Shown here piece after piece: positions 1 through 10,443 of a DNA stretch of 64,000 bases (its first letter is position 1; each line of letters begins with the position of its first letter). This DNA is from Euzebyales bacterium (lineage in GTDB: Bacteria > Actinomycetota > Nitriliruptoria > Euzebyales > JAHELV01): the NCBI GenBank assembly GCA_036374135.1, contig DASUUK010000074.1, forward strand, positions 62,001 to 126,000. The letters are read 5' to 3'. A model generated the notes under the pieces. It did no database searches, was not told the origin of the DNA, and saw nothing but the letters and a program-made list of their open reading frames with translations. Made by a program: the position numbers and the translations under genes.

Positions 1-193
1 GGTGAGCCTGGTTGTTGATGTCCGCTCCCTCTCCCCAGGCGGGATCGGGCGGACAGGAGGCCTTGTCAGGCCGCCAGGGCGTAGCTGTTGTCAGCGTCAC
101 CTAGTTGTCGCCTGGACAGATTTACGAGTTGACCAGACATACTCGGCTCGCTCTCCCGAGACCGATCGACACCTGTCGAAACCAGTCACCCCC
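1..193 (-). ncRNA. ssrA: tmRNA (transfer-messenger RNA), 5' part, cut by the window edge
   Basis: Read on the minus strand, positions 193-174 give GGGGGTGACTGGTTTCGACA, the typical 5' end of tmRNA. The mRNA-like part is visible: a short reading frame ending in TGA at 66-68 encodes ADNSYALAA (codons 95 to 69), a normal degradation tag with the ALAA end seen by ClpXP-type proteases. The resume codon is probably GCT at 93-95; GGT at 99-101 would give a slightly longer tag. The 3' half, including the rest of the tRNA-like domain, lies beyond position 1. Position directly downstream of smpB, its binding partner, is the usual arrangement. Confidence 0.9.
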
Positions 194-281
194 GGGACGA
201 ACATTCAGGCTATGCAGTTGTGAAGCACCACCCGGCCATCCTACCGGCACCGGAGTCGACCCGAGCAGGCGAGGGTCGGCG

Positions 282-743
282 TCAACGGCGCTGCAGGTCG
301 CGCAACGCGCGCTCGACCTGCCGGGCCGCGTCACGTTCCGCGATGGTCTTGCGCTTGTCGTGACGCGTCTTGCCCCGAGCGAGGCCCAGCAGCACCTTGG
401 CCCGCCCGTCCTTCCAGTACAGGCGCATGGGCACCAGCGTGCGCCCCTGTTCCTGGGTGAACTCGGCGAGCGCGTCGATCTCCCGGCGGTTCAGCAGCAG
501 CTTGCGCTGCCGTGTGGGATCGTGGTTGGCGCGGTTGCCGAAGGCGTACTCGGGGATGTGCGCCTGGACCAGCCACGCCTCACCACCGCTTATCGTCGCG
601 AACGCCTGCGCCAGCGATGCCTTGCCGTCACGTAGCGACTTGACCTCGGTGCCGGTCAGGACCAGCCCCGCCTCGACGGTGTCGACGATGTCGTAGTCGT
701 AGCGGGCCCGGCGGTTGACCGCGATCGTCGTGTCCTGGGCCAC
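282..743 (-). CDS. smpB: SsrA-binding protein SmpB
   Basis: A 153-residue protein of normal SmpB length that binds tmRNA and delivers it to stalled ribosomes. It starts with [13 protein letters not shown] and contains the conserved [14 protein letters not shown] strand and the basic C-terminal tail ([18 protein letters not shown]) that enters the decoding centre. The start is GTG at 741-743, because a GAGGGG ribosome-binding site lies just upstream and the upstream part of the open frame reads into the protease gene out of frame. It begins one base after the protease stop codon, so the two are probably translated together, and tmRNA follows 88 bases downstream. Confidence 0.93.
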   Translation of the reverse strand: MAQDTTIAVNRRARYDYDIVDTVEAGLVLTGTEVKSLRDGKASLAQAFATISGGEAWLVQAHIPEYAFGNRANHDPTRQRKLLLNRREIDALAEFTQEQGRTLVPMRLYWKDGRAKVLLGLARGKTRHDKRKTIAERDAARQVERALRDLQRR

Positions 744-744
744 G

Positions 745-1962
745 CTAGCCCCTCGCGCCGACCAGTTGCTCGAGCTCGTCGATCGCCGCGCGCACCTGGG
801 GGTCGTCAGCCGGCTCGCTCGTGCGGTCCTCGGCGCTCGTGTCGGCCTCGACGTCGGGCTGGACGCCCACGCCCTCGATGGATTCACCCGACGGCGTGAA
901 GTAGCGGGCGGTCGTGAACTTCGCGCCCGAGCCGTCGGACAGCCGGGCGATGGTCTGCACGGTGCCCTTGCCGAACGTGGCCTCGCCGACGATCGGTCCG
1001 CGGTCGGTGTCCTGGACCGCGCCCGCCACGATCTCGCTCGCGCTGGCCGAGTGGCCGTCCACGAGCACCACCAGCGGCACCTGCTCGAACGCGTCGTCGA
1101 CGGCGTCGAACGACTCGCGCTCGCCACCCTGCTTCTCGACGGACACGATCTCGCCGTCCTCGATGAACACGCTGGCGACCGACACCGCTTCGTTCAGCAG
1201 GCCGCCCGGGTTCTCGCGGAGGTCGAGCACGATGCCGGACGCCCCGTCGTCGATCAGGCTGCGCACCTCGCGGCGCACCCGGCTCCCGGCGCCCTCGGCG
1301 AACTGCAGGAGCCGGACGTAGCCGACGTCGCCGTCGATCATCTCTCCGACCACCAGCGGCAGGTCGAACTCGGCGCGCACGATGTCCACCGTCCGGCGCC
1401 CCTGCGCTCCTCCCGCGAGTCCCAGTGAGACCGAGGTGCCCGCCTCGCCCTTGACCTTGGTGACGATCTGTTCGAGATCGTCGCCCGAGACGTCCTCGCC
1501 GTCGACCTCGACGATCCGTTCGCCCTCGTCGATCCCGGCGCGTTGCGCCGGGGTGCCCTCGAGCACACTGACGATCACGGGCCCGTCCGGTGAATCGGAC
1601 AGCAGCAGGCCGACGCCGGAGAAGGTGCCGTCCAGCGTGGCGTTGAACTCGGCGAACTCCTTGGCCTCGAAGAACCTGGCGTACTCGTCGTCGATCTCGT
1701 CGAGCATGGCGTCGATCGCAGCGTCCACCAGGGCGTCGCCGTCCGGCGTGTCCACAGCCGAGTCGGTCAATGCCTCGTAGAGCTCGATCACCGGCTCCAT
1801 GTCGGCGGTCGCTGACCCACTCGTGTCAGATGCGGCGGGATCCGCACGGCTGACCAGCACGTACGCGCCGACACCCGCGACCACCGCGAGCACGATGCCC
1901 ACGACGGTCGGGATCCACCCTGCGCGCCACCGCGGGCGGGGCGCCTCGAATTCACCAGCCAT
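745..1962 (-). CDS. C-terminal processing peptidase (S41 family, PDZ-containing)
   Basis: A 405-residue membrane-anchored serine protease. One transmembrane segment lies at about residues 15-36, followed by a helical region, a PDZ domain at about 110-200 ([38 protein letters not shown]) and the S41 catalytic domain. The Ser/Lys dyad is probably Ser307 in SASASE and Lys332 in FGKGTVQ, 25 residues apart as in this family. The ATG at 1960-1962 is used because it precedes the membrane anchor directly. It lies between the M23 hydrolase (65-base gap) and smpB, the same ftsEX/M23/CtpA/SmpB order found in many bacteria; a role in envelope protein turnover is inferred. Confidence 0.92.
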   Translation of the reverse strand: MAGEFEAPRPRWRAGWIPTVVGIVLAVVAGVGAYVLVSRADPAASDTSGSATADMEPVIELYEALTDSAVDTPDGDALVDAAIDAMLDEIDDEYARFFEAKEFAEFNATLDGTFSGVGLLLSDSPDGPVIVSVLEGTPAQRAGIDEGERIVEVDGEDVSGDDLEQIVTKVKGEAGTSVSLGLAGGAQGRRTVDIVRAEFDLPLVVGEMIDGDVGYVRLLQFAEGAGSRVRREVRSLIDDGASGIVLDLRENPGGLLNEAVSVASVFIEDGEIVSVEKQGGERESFDAVDDAFEQVPLVVLVDGHSASASEIVAGAVQDTDRGPIVGEATFGKGTVQTIARLSDGSGAKFTTARYFTPSGESIEGVGVQPDVEADTSAEDRTSEPADDPQVRAAIDELEQLVGARG

Positions 1963-2027
1963 CGGTACCCAGCCTGCCACGTCCAGCGGCGCCGCAGTGG
2001 CAGCCCCCAGGCGCCGGCGACGATGTG

Positions 2028-3275
2028 CTACAGGTAGCGGACCGGGTCGGTGGTGACGCCGTCGACGCGCACCTCGAAGTGCAGGTGCGGTCCGGTCGAC
2101 ATGCCGGTCGACCCCACGTAGCCGATCACCTGTCCACGCGCGACGCGCGCGCCGGTGGAGACTGCCAGCCGTGACTGGTGGGCGTACAGTGTGGCGAGCC
2201 CGCCTCCGTGAGAGATCACGACGGCGTTGCCGTAGCCGCCCATCCAGCCTGCGGACACGACGGCGCCACCCGCGGCGGCCACGATCGGTGTGCCGGTCGA
2301 CGCGCCGAAGTCCGTGCCGGCGTGCAGCCGACTGTAACCGAGCACCGGGTGGGTGCGGTAGCCGTAGCCCGACGTGATCACGCCGTTGACCGGCCACTGC
2401 AACGCGGTGTCCGGGCGCCGCACACCGTCGGCGCGCTGACGGGCCGCGATGCGGGCGAGGCGCTTCTCGATCGCCCGACCCTCGGCCTCGAGATCGTCGA
2501 TCGCCGCGCGGTAGCGATCGGCACTGGCCTCGAGTCGGGCCAGCAGGGTCCGATGCTCGTGCTCGCGCGCCGCGAGCCGGGCCTCCACCTCACGTCTGCC
2601 GGCGACGAGCGCCGCGACATCGTCGCGCTGCTCGGCGCGCTCATGGCGGACCTCGTCGATGACCTGTTTGAGTTCGTCGAGCCGCGCGAGCAGTGCCTCG
2701 TACTCACGCTCGAGGGCGGCGATGTCCTCCACCCGGTCCTGCGACGCCGCCATGATCGTCTGCATGTACTGCAGCGAGACGCCGAGCTGGTTGACGGTGT
2801 CGATGTCGAGCACCGCCTCGGGGTAGGTGACACCACCGTGCATGTACGAGCGGCGCGTGCGTTGCCGCAGCAGGTCCTGACGCAACGCCAGGTCGCGTCC
2901 GGTGGTGTTCAGAGCCTCACGGGTGCGCGCGATCTCACCCTGCGCGCGGCGAAGCGCCGTCTCGGCCTCGACCAGGCGGTCCTCGGCCGTGTCCAGCCGG
3001 TCGTCGAGAGCAGCGAGCTCAGCGGCCAGCGCCGTCTGCTCGGCGTCGAGGCGGCGCAGCGTCGCGCGCGTGTGGCGCTGCTCGGCACGCGTCTCGGCGA
3101 GGCGGCTGCGCGTCGTTCGGAGCCGTTGCTCGATCTGCTCGCCGCGGCGCTCTGCCTGCTTCCTACGCTGGGTGTCACGATCCGGCGACGCGACCGCCGG
3201 TGCCTGCACGAGCAGGCACACGACGACCGACGCTGCGAGCACGCGGGGAAGGTTCGTGCGCACGACCCGGACCAT
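2028..3275 (-). CDS. Secreted coiled-coil M23 peptidoglycan hydrolase (EnvC/RipC-like)
   Basis: A 415-residue protein with a signal peptide (about 1-29, hydrophobic VLAASVVVCLLVQAPAVA), a long Arg/Glu-rich coiled coil (about 33-265) and a C-terminal LytM/M23 domain (about 290-415). The zinc-site motifs HAGTD and HLHFEV are both intact, so it should be an active endopeptidase. In bacteria, coiled-coil M23 proteins encoded beside FtsEX are activated by FtsX through the coiled coil during septal wall cleavage. Here the gene lies 63 bases downstream of ftsX, so that partnership is a firm inference. Confidence 0.92.
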   Translation of the reverse strand: MVRVVRTNLPRVLAASVVVCLLVQAPAVASPDRDTQRRKQAERRGEQIEQRLRTTRSRLAETRAEQRHTRATLRRLDAEQTALAAELAALDDRLDTAEDRLVEAETALRRAQGEIARTREALNTTGRDLALRQDLLRQRTRRSYMHGGVTYPEAVLDIDTVNQLGVSLQYMQTIMAASQDRVEDIAALEREYEALLARLDELKQVIDEVRHERAEQRDDVAALVAGRREVEARLAAREHEHRTLLARLEASADRYRAAIDDLEAEGRAIEKRLARIAARQRADGVRRPDTALQWPVNGVITSGYGYRTHPVLGYSRLHAGTDFGASTGTPIVAAAGGAVVSAGWMGGYGNAVVISHGGGLATLYAHQSRLAVSTGARVARGQVIGYVGSTGMSTGPHLHFEVRVDGVTTDPVRYL

Positions 3276-3338
3276 ACGGGATCCGCGCGCGCTGACAAAG
3301 CATCACCGACGCCGTGGCGACGTGGTGGCGTGGTGGCG

Positions 3339-4217
3339 TCAGACGTCCAGGAACCGCCGCAGCGACAGGAACGCCGCGATTGCCGCGATCCCGCCGCCGA
3401 TGAGCACGAGCCAGGGCATCACGGCCAGGACCTGTGGGACGCCGATGAACGGCACGAACTGGATCTGCTCGCGCATGCCCGACACCAGGGTCACCATGCC
3501 CACCAGCAGCAGCCCGCCGGCGAGCACCGCACCGGCGACACCGGCTGCGATGCCCTCCAGGATGAAGGGCATCCGGATGTACCAGTTGGTCGCACCGACC
3601 AGCTTCATGATGCCGGTCTGGTCACGACGCGCGAAGGCTGTGATGCGGATGGTGTTGGCGATCAGCGCGGCCGCCGCGATCAACTGGAAGATGGCGACCC
3701 AGATCGCGCCGCGCCGTACGAGGTTCATCAGCGTGAAGAACCGGTCGAGCGCGTCACGTTGATCGAGCACGCTGTCGACGCCCGGATACTCGACGTACTG
3801 CGAGCGCACGATGTCGAAGTTCTCGGGGTTGTTCAGCGACACGCGGAACGACGCCGGCAGATCCTCGGGCTGCAGCGTCTCGAGCAGCGCCTCCTCGCCC
3901 GCGAAGATCTGCTTCGCGCGTTCGTAGGCCTCCTGCTTCGACTCGTAGAGGACCGACTCGACCTCGGGGTTGTTGACCAGTTCCTGTTCGAAGTCGGCGC
4001 GCTGCTCCTCGGTGACGTTGTCCAGCAGGAAGATCGATACCTCGACCTCCTGATAGAGTAGCGAGCGGGCCAGGTCCACCTGGCTGCGGATCAGCATGCC
4101 GACGCCCAGCAGCGCCAGGCTGACCGTCACCGTGACCACGGTCGCCAGCGTCATCAGCAGGTTGCGCTTGAGGCCGAGGCCGACCTCGGCCAGCAGGTAC
4201 CGCCACCTAGGCGCCAT
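3339..4217 (-). CDS. ftsX: Cell-division ABC permease FtsX
   Basis: A 292-residue membrane protein. One transmembrane helix lies near residues 20-45, a large extracellular domain at about 50-165 carries the [13 protein letters not shown] region, and three more helices follow ([59 protein letters not shown]). This is the FtsX topology. ATG at 4215-4217 was chosen because [19 protein letters not shown] is the standard FtsX N terminus and it overlaps the end of ftsE by 11 bases, implying translational coupling. It forms the membrane half of FtsEX and couples ATP hydrolysis in the cytoplasm to the M23 hydrolase outside. Confidence 0.95.
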   Translation of the reverse strand: MAPRWRYLLAEVGLGLKRNLLMTLATVVTVTVSLALLGVGMLIRSQVDLARSLLYQEVEVSIFLLDNVTEEQRADFEQELVNNPEVESVLYESKQEAYERAKQIFAGEEALLETLQPEDLPASFRVSLNNPENFDIVRSQYVEYPGVDSVLDQRDALDRFFTLMNLVRRGAIWVAIFQLIAAAALIANTIRITAFARRDQTGIMKLVGATNWYIRMPFILEGIAAGVAGAVLAGGLLLVGMVTLVSGMREQIQFVPFIGVPQVLAVMPWLVLIGGGIAAIAAFLSLRRFLDV

Positions 4218-4893
4218 AGCCGTACACCCCTCGACTCTGGTCACGGACGACCTCACCGCGGTGCAGCTCAACCACGCGACGGCGCATCGAGTCGACGATG
4301 TGCTGGTCGTGGGTGGCCATCACGACGGTGGTGCCCGTCCGGTTGATGCGGTCCAGCAGCTTCATGATCCCGACGCTGGTGGTCGGGTCCAGGTTTCCCG
4401 TCGGCTCGTCGCACAGCAGGATCCGCGGGCGGTTGACGAAGGCCCGCGCAACCGACACACGCTGCTGCTCACCGCCCGACAGCTCATGGGGATAGGCGTC
4501 GAACTTGTGGCCCAGCCCGACCAGCTGCAGCACCTCCGGCACCGTGCGGTCGATGAGCGCCTTGGGCTTGCCGATGACCTCGAGTGCGAAGCTGACGTTC
4601 TCGAACACCGTCTTGTTGGGCAGCAGCTTGAAGTCCTGGAACACGCAGCCGAGCTCGCGCCGCAGAGACGGCACGCGCCAGTTGCGCAGGTTCCGCAGCC
4701 GCTTTCCGGCAACGATGATGTCACCGACGTCGGGCTCCTCATCTTTGATGAGCAGCTTGATGAAGGTGCTCTTCCCCGAGCCGGAGGCGCCGACGAGGAA
4801 GACGAACTCACCCTTGGTGATGTTGACCGAGACGTCACGCAGCGCGACGACATCGTTCTTGTACGTCTTGCTGACGTTGTCCAGACGGATCAT
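4207..4893 (-). CDS. ftsE: Cell-division ATP-binding protein FtsE
   Basis: A 228-residue ABC ATPase. The Walker A motif is GASGSGKST (about 36-44), the Q-loop lies in [18 protein letters not shown], the signature is [14 protein letters not shown] and Walker B is [12 protein letters not shown], a sequence typical of FtsE. It overlaps ftsX and must pair with it. Upstream, about 310 bases separate it from prfB, so the ftsE operon probably has its own promoter in that gap. Confidence 0.95.
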   Translation of the reverse strand: MIRLDNVSKTYKNDVVALRDVSVNITKGEFVFLVGASGSGKSTFIKLLIKDEEPDVGDIIVAGKRLRNLRNWRVPSLRRELGCVFQDFKLLPNKTVFENVSFALEVIGKPKALIDRTVPEVLQLVGLGHKFDAYPHELSGGEQQRVSVARAFVNRPRILLCDEPTGNLDPTTSVGIMKLLDRINRTGTTVVMATHDQHIVDSMRRRVVELHRGEVVRDQSRGVYGYGA

Positions 4894-5206
4894 CAGTGCT
4901 CCACCGCCCTGATGTCGGAGAGAGAGGCCGCCACGCGGGACGTGTCGTGTGCAACGGCCGGGTCACCGCATGCTTCGGGGAGCCGGACCCCATGGAGCTC
5001 CTGTCCGGCGAAGCTGGTCCGCCGCGTGCTTCGCGGGACCATGCTCCGCGAAGGACGTGTCCGGCGATTCCGGAGATGCGGGCGCAACACAGCTTCGGAG
5101 AGTACCAACCGGGTGCGCCGACCGCCGCGACGGAGGGTCATGTCACAGGGACGGAAACCTGCCCGATCGACCACTGGTACGTCACGAAGCGTGCGGGTGG
5201 CCGCCG
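4894..5206. other. Intergenic gap between prfB and ftsE, holding a hairpin repeat
   Basis: No convincing gene is seen in these 313 bases. The right half of an open frame crossing it is simply prfB read out of frame. The gap contains copy A of the 55-bp hairpin repeat (5002-5055) and, just left of it at about 4965-5000, a more decayed inverted copy. The ftsE promoter should also lie here, but no clear -10 box was picked out. Confidence 0.5.
5002..5055 (+). repeat. 55-bp dispersed hairpin repeat, copy A
   Basis: It starts TGTCCGGCGAAGCTGGTCC and ends GGGACCATGCTCCGCGAAGG. The arms AGC-TGGTCC and GGACCATGCT pair to form a hairpin around CGCGTGCTTCGCG. It matches the copies at 8230, 8477, 23005 and 59565; changes in the arms here (GGTCC with GGACC, against GGTCC with GGAACC elsewhere) keep the pairing, which suggests the fold is maintained. 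Confidence 0.65.
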
Positions 5207-6338
5207 TCAGACGCGTGCCTGCGCCTCGGGCCGGTCCCGGCGCGCCCGCCACTGCAGGTAGGCGTCGATCGCGCCGTCGAGGTCGCCGTCGAGGACCGCC
5301 GAGGTGTTGCCTGTCTCGAAGTCGGTCCGGTGGTCCTTGACCATCTGGTAGGGGTGCAGGACGTACGACCGGATCTGACTTCCCCACGCCACGTCGCGCT
5401 GCTCGCCGCGCAGGGCGGCCAGCTCCTCCTCGCGCTTGGCACGTTCGAGCTCGGCCAGCTTGGCCTTGAGCAGCGTCATCGCCGTCGCACGGTTCTGCAG
5501 CTGGCTCCGCTCGTTCTGGCACGACACGACGATGCCGGTCGGCAGGTGCGTGACGCGCACGGCCGAGTCGGTGGTGTTCACGCCCTGGCCACCGGGGCCC
5601 GACGACCGGTACACGTCGATGCGCAGGTCGTCGTCACCGATCGGCACGTCCTCGTCGACTTCTTCCAGCACGGGCACGACGTCGACGCTCGCGAACGCCG
5701 TGTGACGGCGGTTCTGCGAGTCGAACGGGCTGATGCGCACCAGGCGGTGCACGCCGCGCTCGGCCTTGAGCAGGCCGTACGCGCGGGTGCCGTGGACCGT
5801 AAAGGTGGCGGAGCGGATGCCCGCCTCCTCACCCTCCTGCTCGTCGTGCAGGTCGGCCGTGAATCCCCGGCGCTCGACCCAGCGCAACAGCATCCGCTCG
5901 AGCATCTCGGCCCAGTCCTGGGAGTCGGTCCCGCCCGCGCCGGCATGAACGGTCACGATCGCGTCGCGCGCGTCGTGCTCGCCGCCGAGCAGCACGAGGA
6001 TCTCGAGCCGGGCGAGCTCCTCGCGGATAACGGCGAGGCCAGCGGCGACCTCGGCGGCCGTGCCGTCGTCATCCTCGTCTCGCGCCAGCTCGTTGAGGAC
6101 CTCGAGGTCCTCGAGCGCCTGGGCGAAGTCGTCGTACGAGCGCAGATCGGCCTCGACAGCCGACAGCTCGGCCATCACCTTCTGGCCGGTGGACGGATCG
6201 TCCCAGAGATCCGGTGCGGCTGCCTGCCTGCTCAGCTCCGCCAGCCGGACGCGCTTGCCAGCGATGTCAAAGATACTCCTTGACGTCGTTGAGCTTGGCG
6301 CGGTACTCGCGCAGCCGGTCACTGTGGTCGGTGGCCAC
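5207..6338 (-). CDS. prfB: Peptide chain release factor 2, with programmed +1 frameshift
   Basis: RF2 ends translation at UGA and UAA. The gene is in two frames. The first 23 codons run from GTG at 6336-6338 to CTT at 6270-6272 and meet an in-frame TGA at 6267-6269. The slip site reads AAG GAG TAT CTT TGA C, the classic autoregulatory RF2 site with an internal Shine-Dalgarno-like stretch. After a +1 shift the second frame continues with DIAGKRVRLAEL to the stop at 5207, giving about 376 residues. The stop-recognition tripeptide SPF and the catalytic GGQ (SSGPGGQGVNTT) are both present. The GTG start is the only plausible one in frame and is preceded by AAGGCGG. Confidence 0.95.
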
Positions 6339-6459
6339 GGGCAGATCCGCCTTCGTGTCGTGGGAGGTACCCCCGCATGCTAGCGGCGGTCGGCGATCAT
6401 GCCGACGACCGGCCACATGTCCGTCGCGTCGGACGGGCCGCCGGCGTTACGATCCGTCC

Positions 6460-7671
<1,212 letters not shown>

Positions 7672-7687
7672 CACGGGCTCGCTGAAC

Positions 7688-8323
7688 ATGGCGTCGCGCG
7701 GTGCCGACGATGTGTCCGGCGCGGCTGCGCGCGCCGCCGTCGTGGCACTGCGGCGCCAGGTCGCGGTGCTGTCCGGCGTCGACGCCCGGGAGCGGCGGTC
7801 GCGGGCGGCCTTCCTGGCGGCCCTCGACCGACTGGAACGCCCGCTCGACCAGTACGCCGACACCACCCACGTCACCGCGTCAGCCATCGTCGTCAGCTCC
7901 GCCGGTGTCCTGCTGCACCGCCACAAGCGCCTGGGCGTGTGGTTGCAGCCGGGGGGCCACATCGACCCCGGCGAGACGGTCGCGCAGGCGGCATGTCGCG
8001 AGGTCGCTGAGGAGACGGGACTGGTCGCGACCCACACCACCGACCCGCCCCGCATCGTCCACGTCGACGTGCACCCGGGCGGACGGGGACACACCCACCT
8101 CGACGTGCGGTACCTGCTGTCGGCGCCGCCGGACCCGCCCCGACCACCGCCCGGCGAGAGCCAGGACGTGGCGTGGTTCGACCTGTCCGAGGCGATCGCG
8201 CTGGCCGACGCGGGGTTGCGAGGGTTTCTTGTCCGGCGGAGCCGGTCCATCACGTGTCTCGTGAAACCAGGCCCCGCGGAGTTTGTGCGCCACGTCGACG
8301 GGCAGGGTCTGCGGGCCACATAG
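7688..8323 (+). CDS. NUDIX hydrolase
   Basis: A 211-residue protein with a complete Nudix box, [22 protein letters not shown], in the centre (the GX5EX7REUXEEXGU pattern). It therefore probably cleaves a nucleoside-diphosphate-linked substrate using Mg2+; the substrate cannot be told. The fold is preceded by about 60 helical residues. The last 30 or so residues after ADAGLRG are encoded by copy B of the 55-bp hairpin repeat (8230-8286) and look unlike normal family C termini. The insertion seems to have removed the native stop and extended the protein to the TAG at 8321. The start sits 16 bases after the malic enzyme stop. Confidence 0.85.
   Translation: MASRGADDVSGAAARAAVVALRRQVAVLSGVDARERRSRAAFLAALDRLERPLDQYADTTHVTASAIVVSSAGVLLHRHKRLGVWLQPGGHIDPGETVAQAACREVAEETGLVATHTTDPPRIVHVDVHPGGRGHTHLDVRYLLSAPPDPPRPPPGESQDVAWFDLSEAIALADAGLRGFLVRRSRSITCLVKPGPAEFVRHVDGQGLRAT
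8230..8286 (+). repeat. 55-bp dispersed hairpin repeat, copy B (inside NUDIX 3' end)
   Basis: It starts TGTCCGGCGGAGCCGGTCC and continues through GAAACCAGGCCCCGCGGA. It lies in the coding sequence of the NUDIX gene and is in inverted orientation to copy D at 8477-8525, with about 190 bases between them. Confidence 0.65.
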
Positions 8324-8545
8324 CAGCCCACTGCGCGCCGGTGCATGCTGGATACCGCAGCACAGCGACCACCCCGCAGGTCGGGATGGCGCGCACGGGC
8401 TCGGCGATCCGGCACCGCCGGACGTGAGACGTCGGGTACGCGTCAGGCGCAGCGGGGCGAGCCGGGACACACAACATCAGGGGCCTGGTTCCGTGAATGG
8501 TGGTGGACCGGCTCCGGCGGACAACAACACCGAGGGGAAACGCCG
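8324..8545. other. Gap between NUDIX and the osmoprotectant operon
   Basis: The gap holds no supported gene. Its right part is copy D of the hairpin repeat, inverted relative to copy B. The whole segment 8230-8525 could be a small non-mobile remnant or MITE-like unit bounded by inverted repeats. The promoter of the transporter operon must lie here or within the repeat. Confidence 0.4.
8477..8525 (-). repeat. 55-bp dispersed hairpin repeat, copy D
   Basis: On the minus strand it reads TGTCCGCCGGAGCCGGTCC, then GGAACCAGGCCCC, matching copies A, B and C. It ends about 20 bases before the start of the transporter ATPase gene and could influence that operon's promoter or act as a 5' hairpin. Confidence 0.6.
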
Positions 8546-9748
8546 GTGATCACCTTCGACGCCGTTCGCAAGCAGTACCCGGACGGCACCGTCGCCGTCG
8601 ACGACCTCGACCTGCAGGTCGAGGAGGGCGAGGTGGTGGTGCTCGTCGGCCCCTCGGGCTGCGGCAAGACGACCACCATGCGGATGGTCAACCGCATGAT
8701 CGAGCCGACCGAGGGCACGATCACGGTCGACGGCCACGACGTCATGGACACGGACCCGGTCAAGCTGCGCCGCGACATCGGCTACGTCATCCAGCAGATC
8801 GGCCTGTTCCCCCATCGCACGACCGCCGAGAACATCGCAACGGTGCCCCAACTGCTGGGTTGGAAGCGTGACCGCATCCGCGACCGCGTCTCCGAGCTGA
8901 TCGACACCGTGGGTCTGCCTGACGGTGTCGCCGACCGGTACCCGCACCAGTTGTCCGGTGGACAGCGCCAACGTGTCGGCGTCGCGCGCGCGCTCGCGAC
9001 CGATCCGCCGGTGATGCTGATGGACGAGCCCTTCGGAGCGGTCGACCCGATCGTGCGCGGCCGCCTCCAGGACGAGTTCCTGCGCCTGCAGGCCGACGTC
9101 CGCAAGACCATCGTGTTCGTCACCCACGACATCGACGAGGCGATCAAGATGGGCGATCGCATCGCGATCCTGTCCGACGGTGGGGTGCTCGAGCAGTACG
9201 AGACGCCGGCGAACACCCTGGCCCACCCCGCGAACGCCTTCGTCGAGGACTTCCTCGGCGACGAACGCGGGCTCAAGCGGCTGTCGCTCGTGCCGGTCAG
9301 GGAGGTCACCGCCGACGAGGGCCCTGTCGTGGCGGTGGGCGCCGAGGTCGCACGCGCCCGCGACATCGCGCGTGATGCGGGCACCGACTGGGTGGTCGTC
9401 GTCGACGAAGACCGGACGCTGCGCGGCTGGAACTGGCTGGACGACCTGGCCGATCCGGTCGACGGTGCCGTGGCCCGACCGTTCGTGACGCGGGTCGCGG
9501 CGACCGATTCGCTGCGGTTGGCGCTGGACGCGCTGGTCAGCTCGTGGACCGGTGTCGCGGTGCGGGTCGGCGACGGCGGTCGGTACGAGGGTCTGCTGAC
9601 CCGCGAGCTGCTGACCCGCGAGCTGCGCGACGGGCAGGCGGGCGACGGACAACCGGGGGCCGAAGCACCAGGTGCCGGGCCCGCGGGCGATGGCCGGCGA
9701 CATGACGGGCGGCCAGCCACCGAGCAAGGTGGTGAGGAGCCGGCATGA
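8546..9748 (+). CDS. Osmoprotectant (glycine betaine/choline-type) ABC transporter ATPase
   Basis: A 400-residue ABC ATPase of the OpuCA/ProV type. Walker A is GPSGCGKTT (35-43), the signature is LSGGQRQRVGVARAL, Walker B is VMLMDEPFGAVD and the switch histidine is in FVTHD. The C-terminal about 120 residues have the layout of the CBS pair of OpuCA, although weakly conserved. The GTG at 8546 follows a GAGGGGAAA ribosome-binding site; longer readings of the frame run into the hairpin repeat. Its stop overlaps the next gene by ATGA, and the four-gene order ATPase-permease-permease-binding protein is that of OpuC/Osm systems. Confidence 0.92.
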   Translation: MITFDAVRKQYPDGTVAVDDLDLQVEEGEVVVLVGPSGCGKTTTMRMVNRMIEPTEGTITVDGHDVMDTDPVKLRRDIGYVIQQIGLFPHRTTAENIATVPQLLGWKRDRIRDRVSELIDTVGLPDGVADRYPHQLSGGQRQRVGVARALATDPPVMLMDEPFGAVDPIVRGRLQDEFLRLQADVRKTIVFVTHDIDEAIKMGDRIAILSDGGVLEQYETPANTLAHPANAFVEDFLGDERGLKRLSLVPVREVTADEGPVVAVGAEVARARDIARDAGTDWVVVVDEDRTLRGWNWLDDLADPVDGAVARPFVTRVAATDSLRLALDALVSSWTGVAVRVGDGGRYEGLLTRELLTRELRDGQAGDGQPGAEAPGAGPAGDGRRHDGRPATEQGGEEPA

Positions 9749-10443
9749 CGCCGCTGCTCGCACAGAGCACCCGTCCGTTCCCCGACTGGACCTGGTTCGA
9801 CGCGCGCAACGTCGACCGGCTGCAGGAGTTGTTCGTCGAGCACGTCCAGCTGACCGCGCTCGCGTTGTTCTTCGGCCTGCTGATCGCACTTCCGCTGGCG
9901 GTCGTGGCCGTGCGCTGGCGCGCGCTGTACGCACCCCTCCTCAACTTCACGGGCGTGCTGTTCACGATCCCGTCGGCGGCGCTGATCATCGCTGTGTTCG
10001 CGTTCCTGCCCGTGGAGACGTTCGGCCTGAAGCCGCGCACCTCGGTGCTCGCGCTGACCATCTACACACTGCTCATCCTGTTCCGCAACACGGTCGCCGG
10101 ACTGGACTCGGTACCGCCTGACGTGACCGAGGCCGCGACGGCGATGGGGTACACCCCCGGCCGCCAGCTGTTGCGCGTCGAGTTCCCCCTGGCGCTGCCC
10201 GTCATCATCGCCGGCGTGCGCATCGCAGCCGTCACGACGCTCGGCCTGGTCACGGTGACCGCGTTCATCGGTCAGGGCGGTCTGGGCCAGCTGTTCATCA
10301 CGGGCTTCCAACGGCGCTACACGATGGAGGTCGCGGTCGGTGTCGTGGCGTCCTTCGCGCTGGCGATCCTGGTCGACCTGGCGCTGGTGGCACTCGAACG
10401 TGCGCTGACACCGTGGTCGCAGTCGCGCGGGGCGGCGACATGA
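9745..10443 (+). CDS. Osmoprotectant ABC transporter permease, first subunit
   Basis: A 232-residue inner-membrane protein with about five or six transmembrane segments and the conserved EAA-type loop (EAATAMGYTPGRQLLRVEFPLALP) that docks on the ATPase, followed by AFIGQGGLGQLFITG. It has OpuCB/ProW homology by these features. Start and stop overlap its neighbours by four bases on both sides, so the operon is translationally coupled. Confidence 0.92.
   Translation: MTPLLAQSTRPFPDWTWFDARNVDRLQELFVEHVQLTALALFFGLLIALPLAVVAVRWRALYAPLLNFTGVLFTIPSAALIIAVFAFLPVETFGLKPRTSVLALTIYTLLILFRNTVAGLDSVPPDVTEAATAMGYTPGRQLLRVEFPLALPVIIAGVRIAAVTTLGLVTVTAFIGQGGLGQLFITGFQRRYTMEVAVGVVASFALAILVDLALVALERALTPWSQSRGAAT

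Noticed and set aside
2-223. A 73-codon ORF over the tmRNA
   Set aside because: The region is an RNA gene on the other strand.
2178-4061. A 627-codon plus-strand frame over the M23 and ftsX genes
   Set aside because: Shadow of two well-identified genes on the other strand.
6267-6269. In-frame TGA in prfB as a nonsense mutation
   Set aside because: It is the conserved RF2 frameshift signal with the usual slip context.
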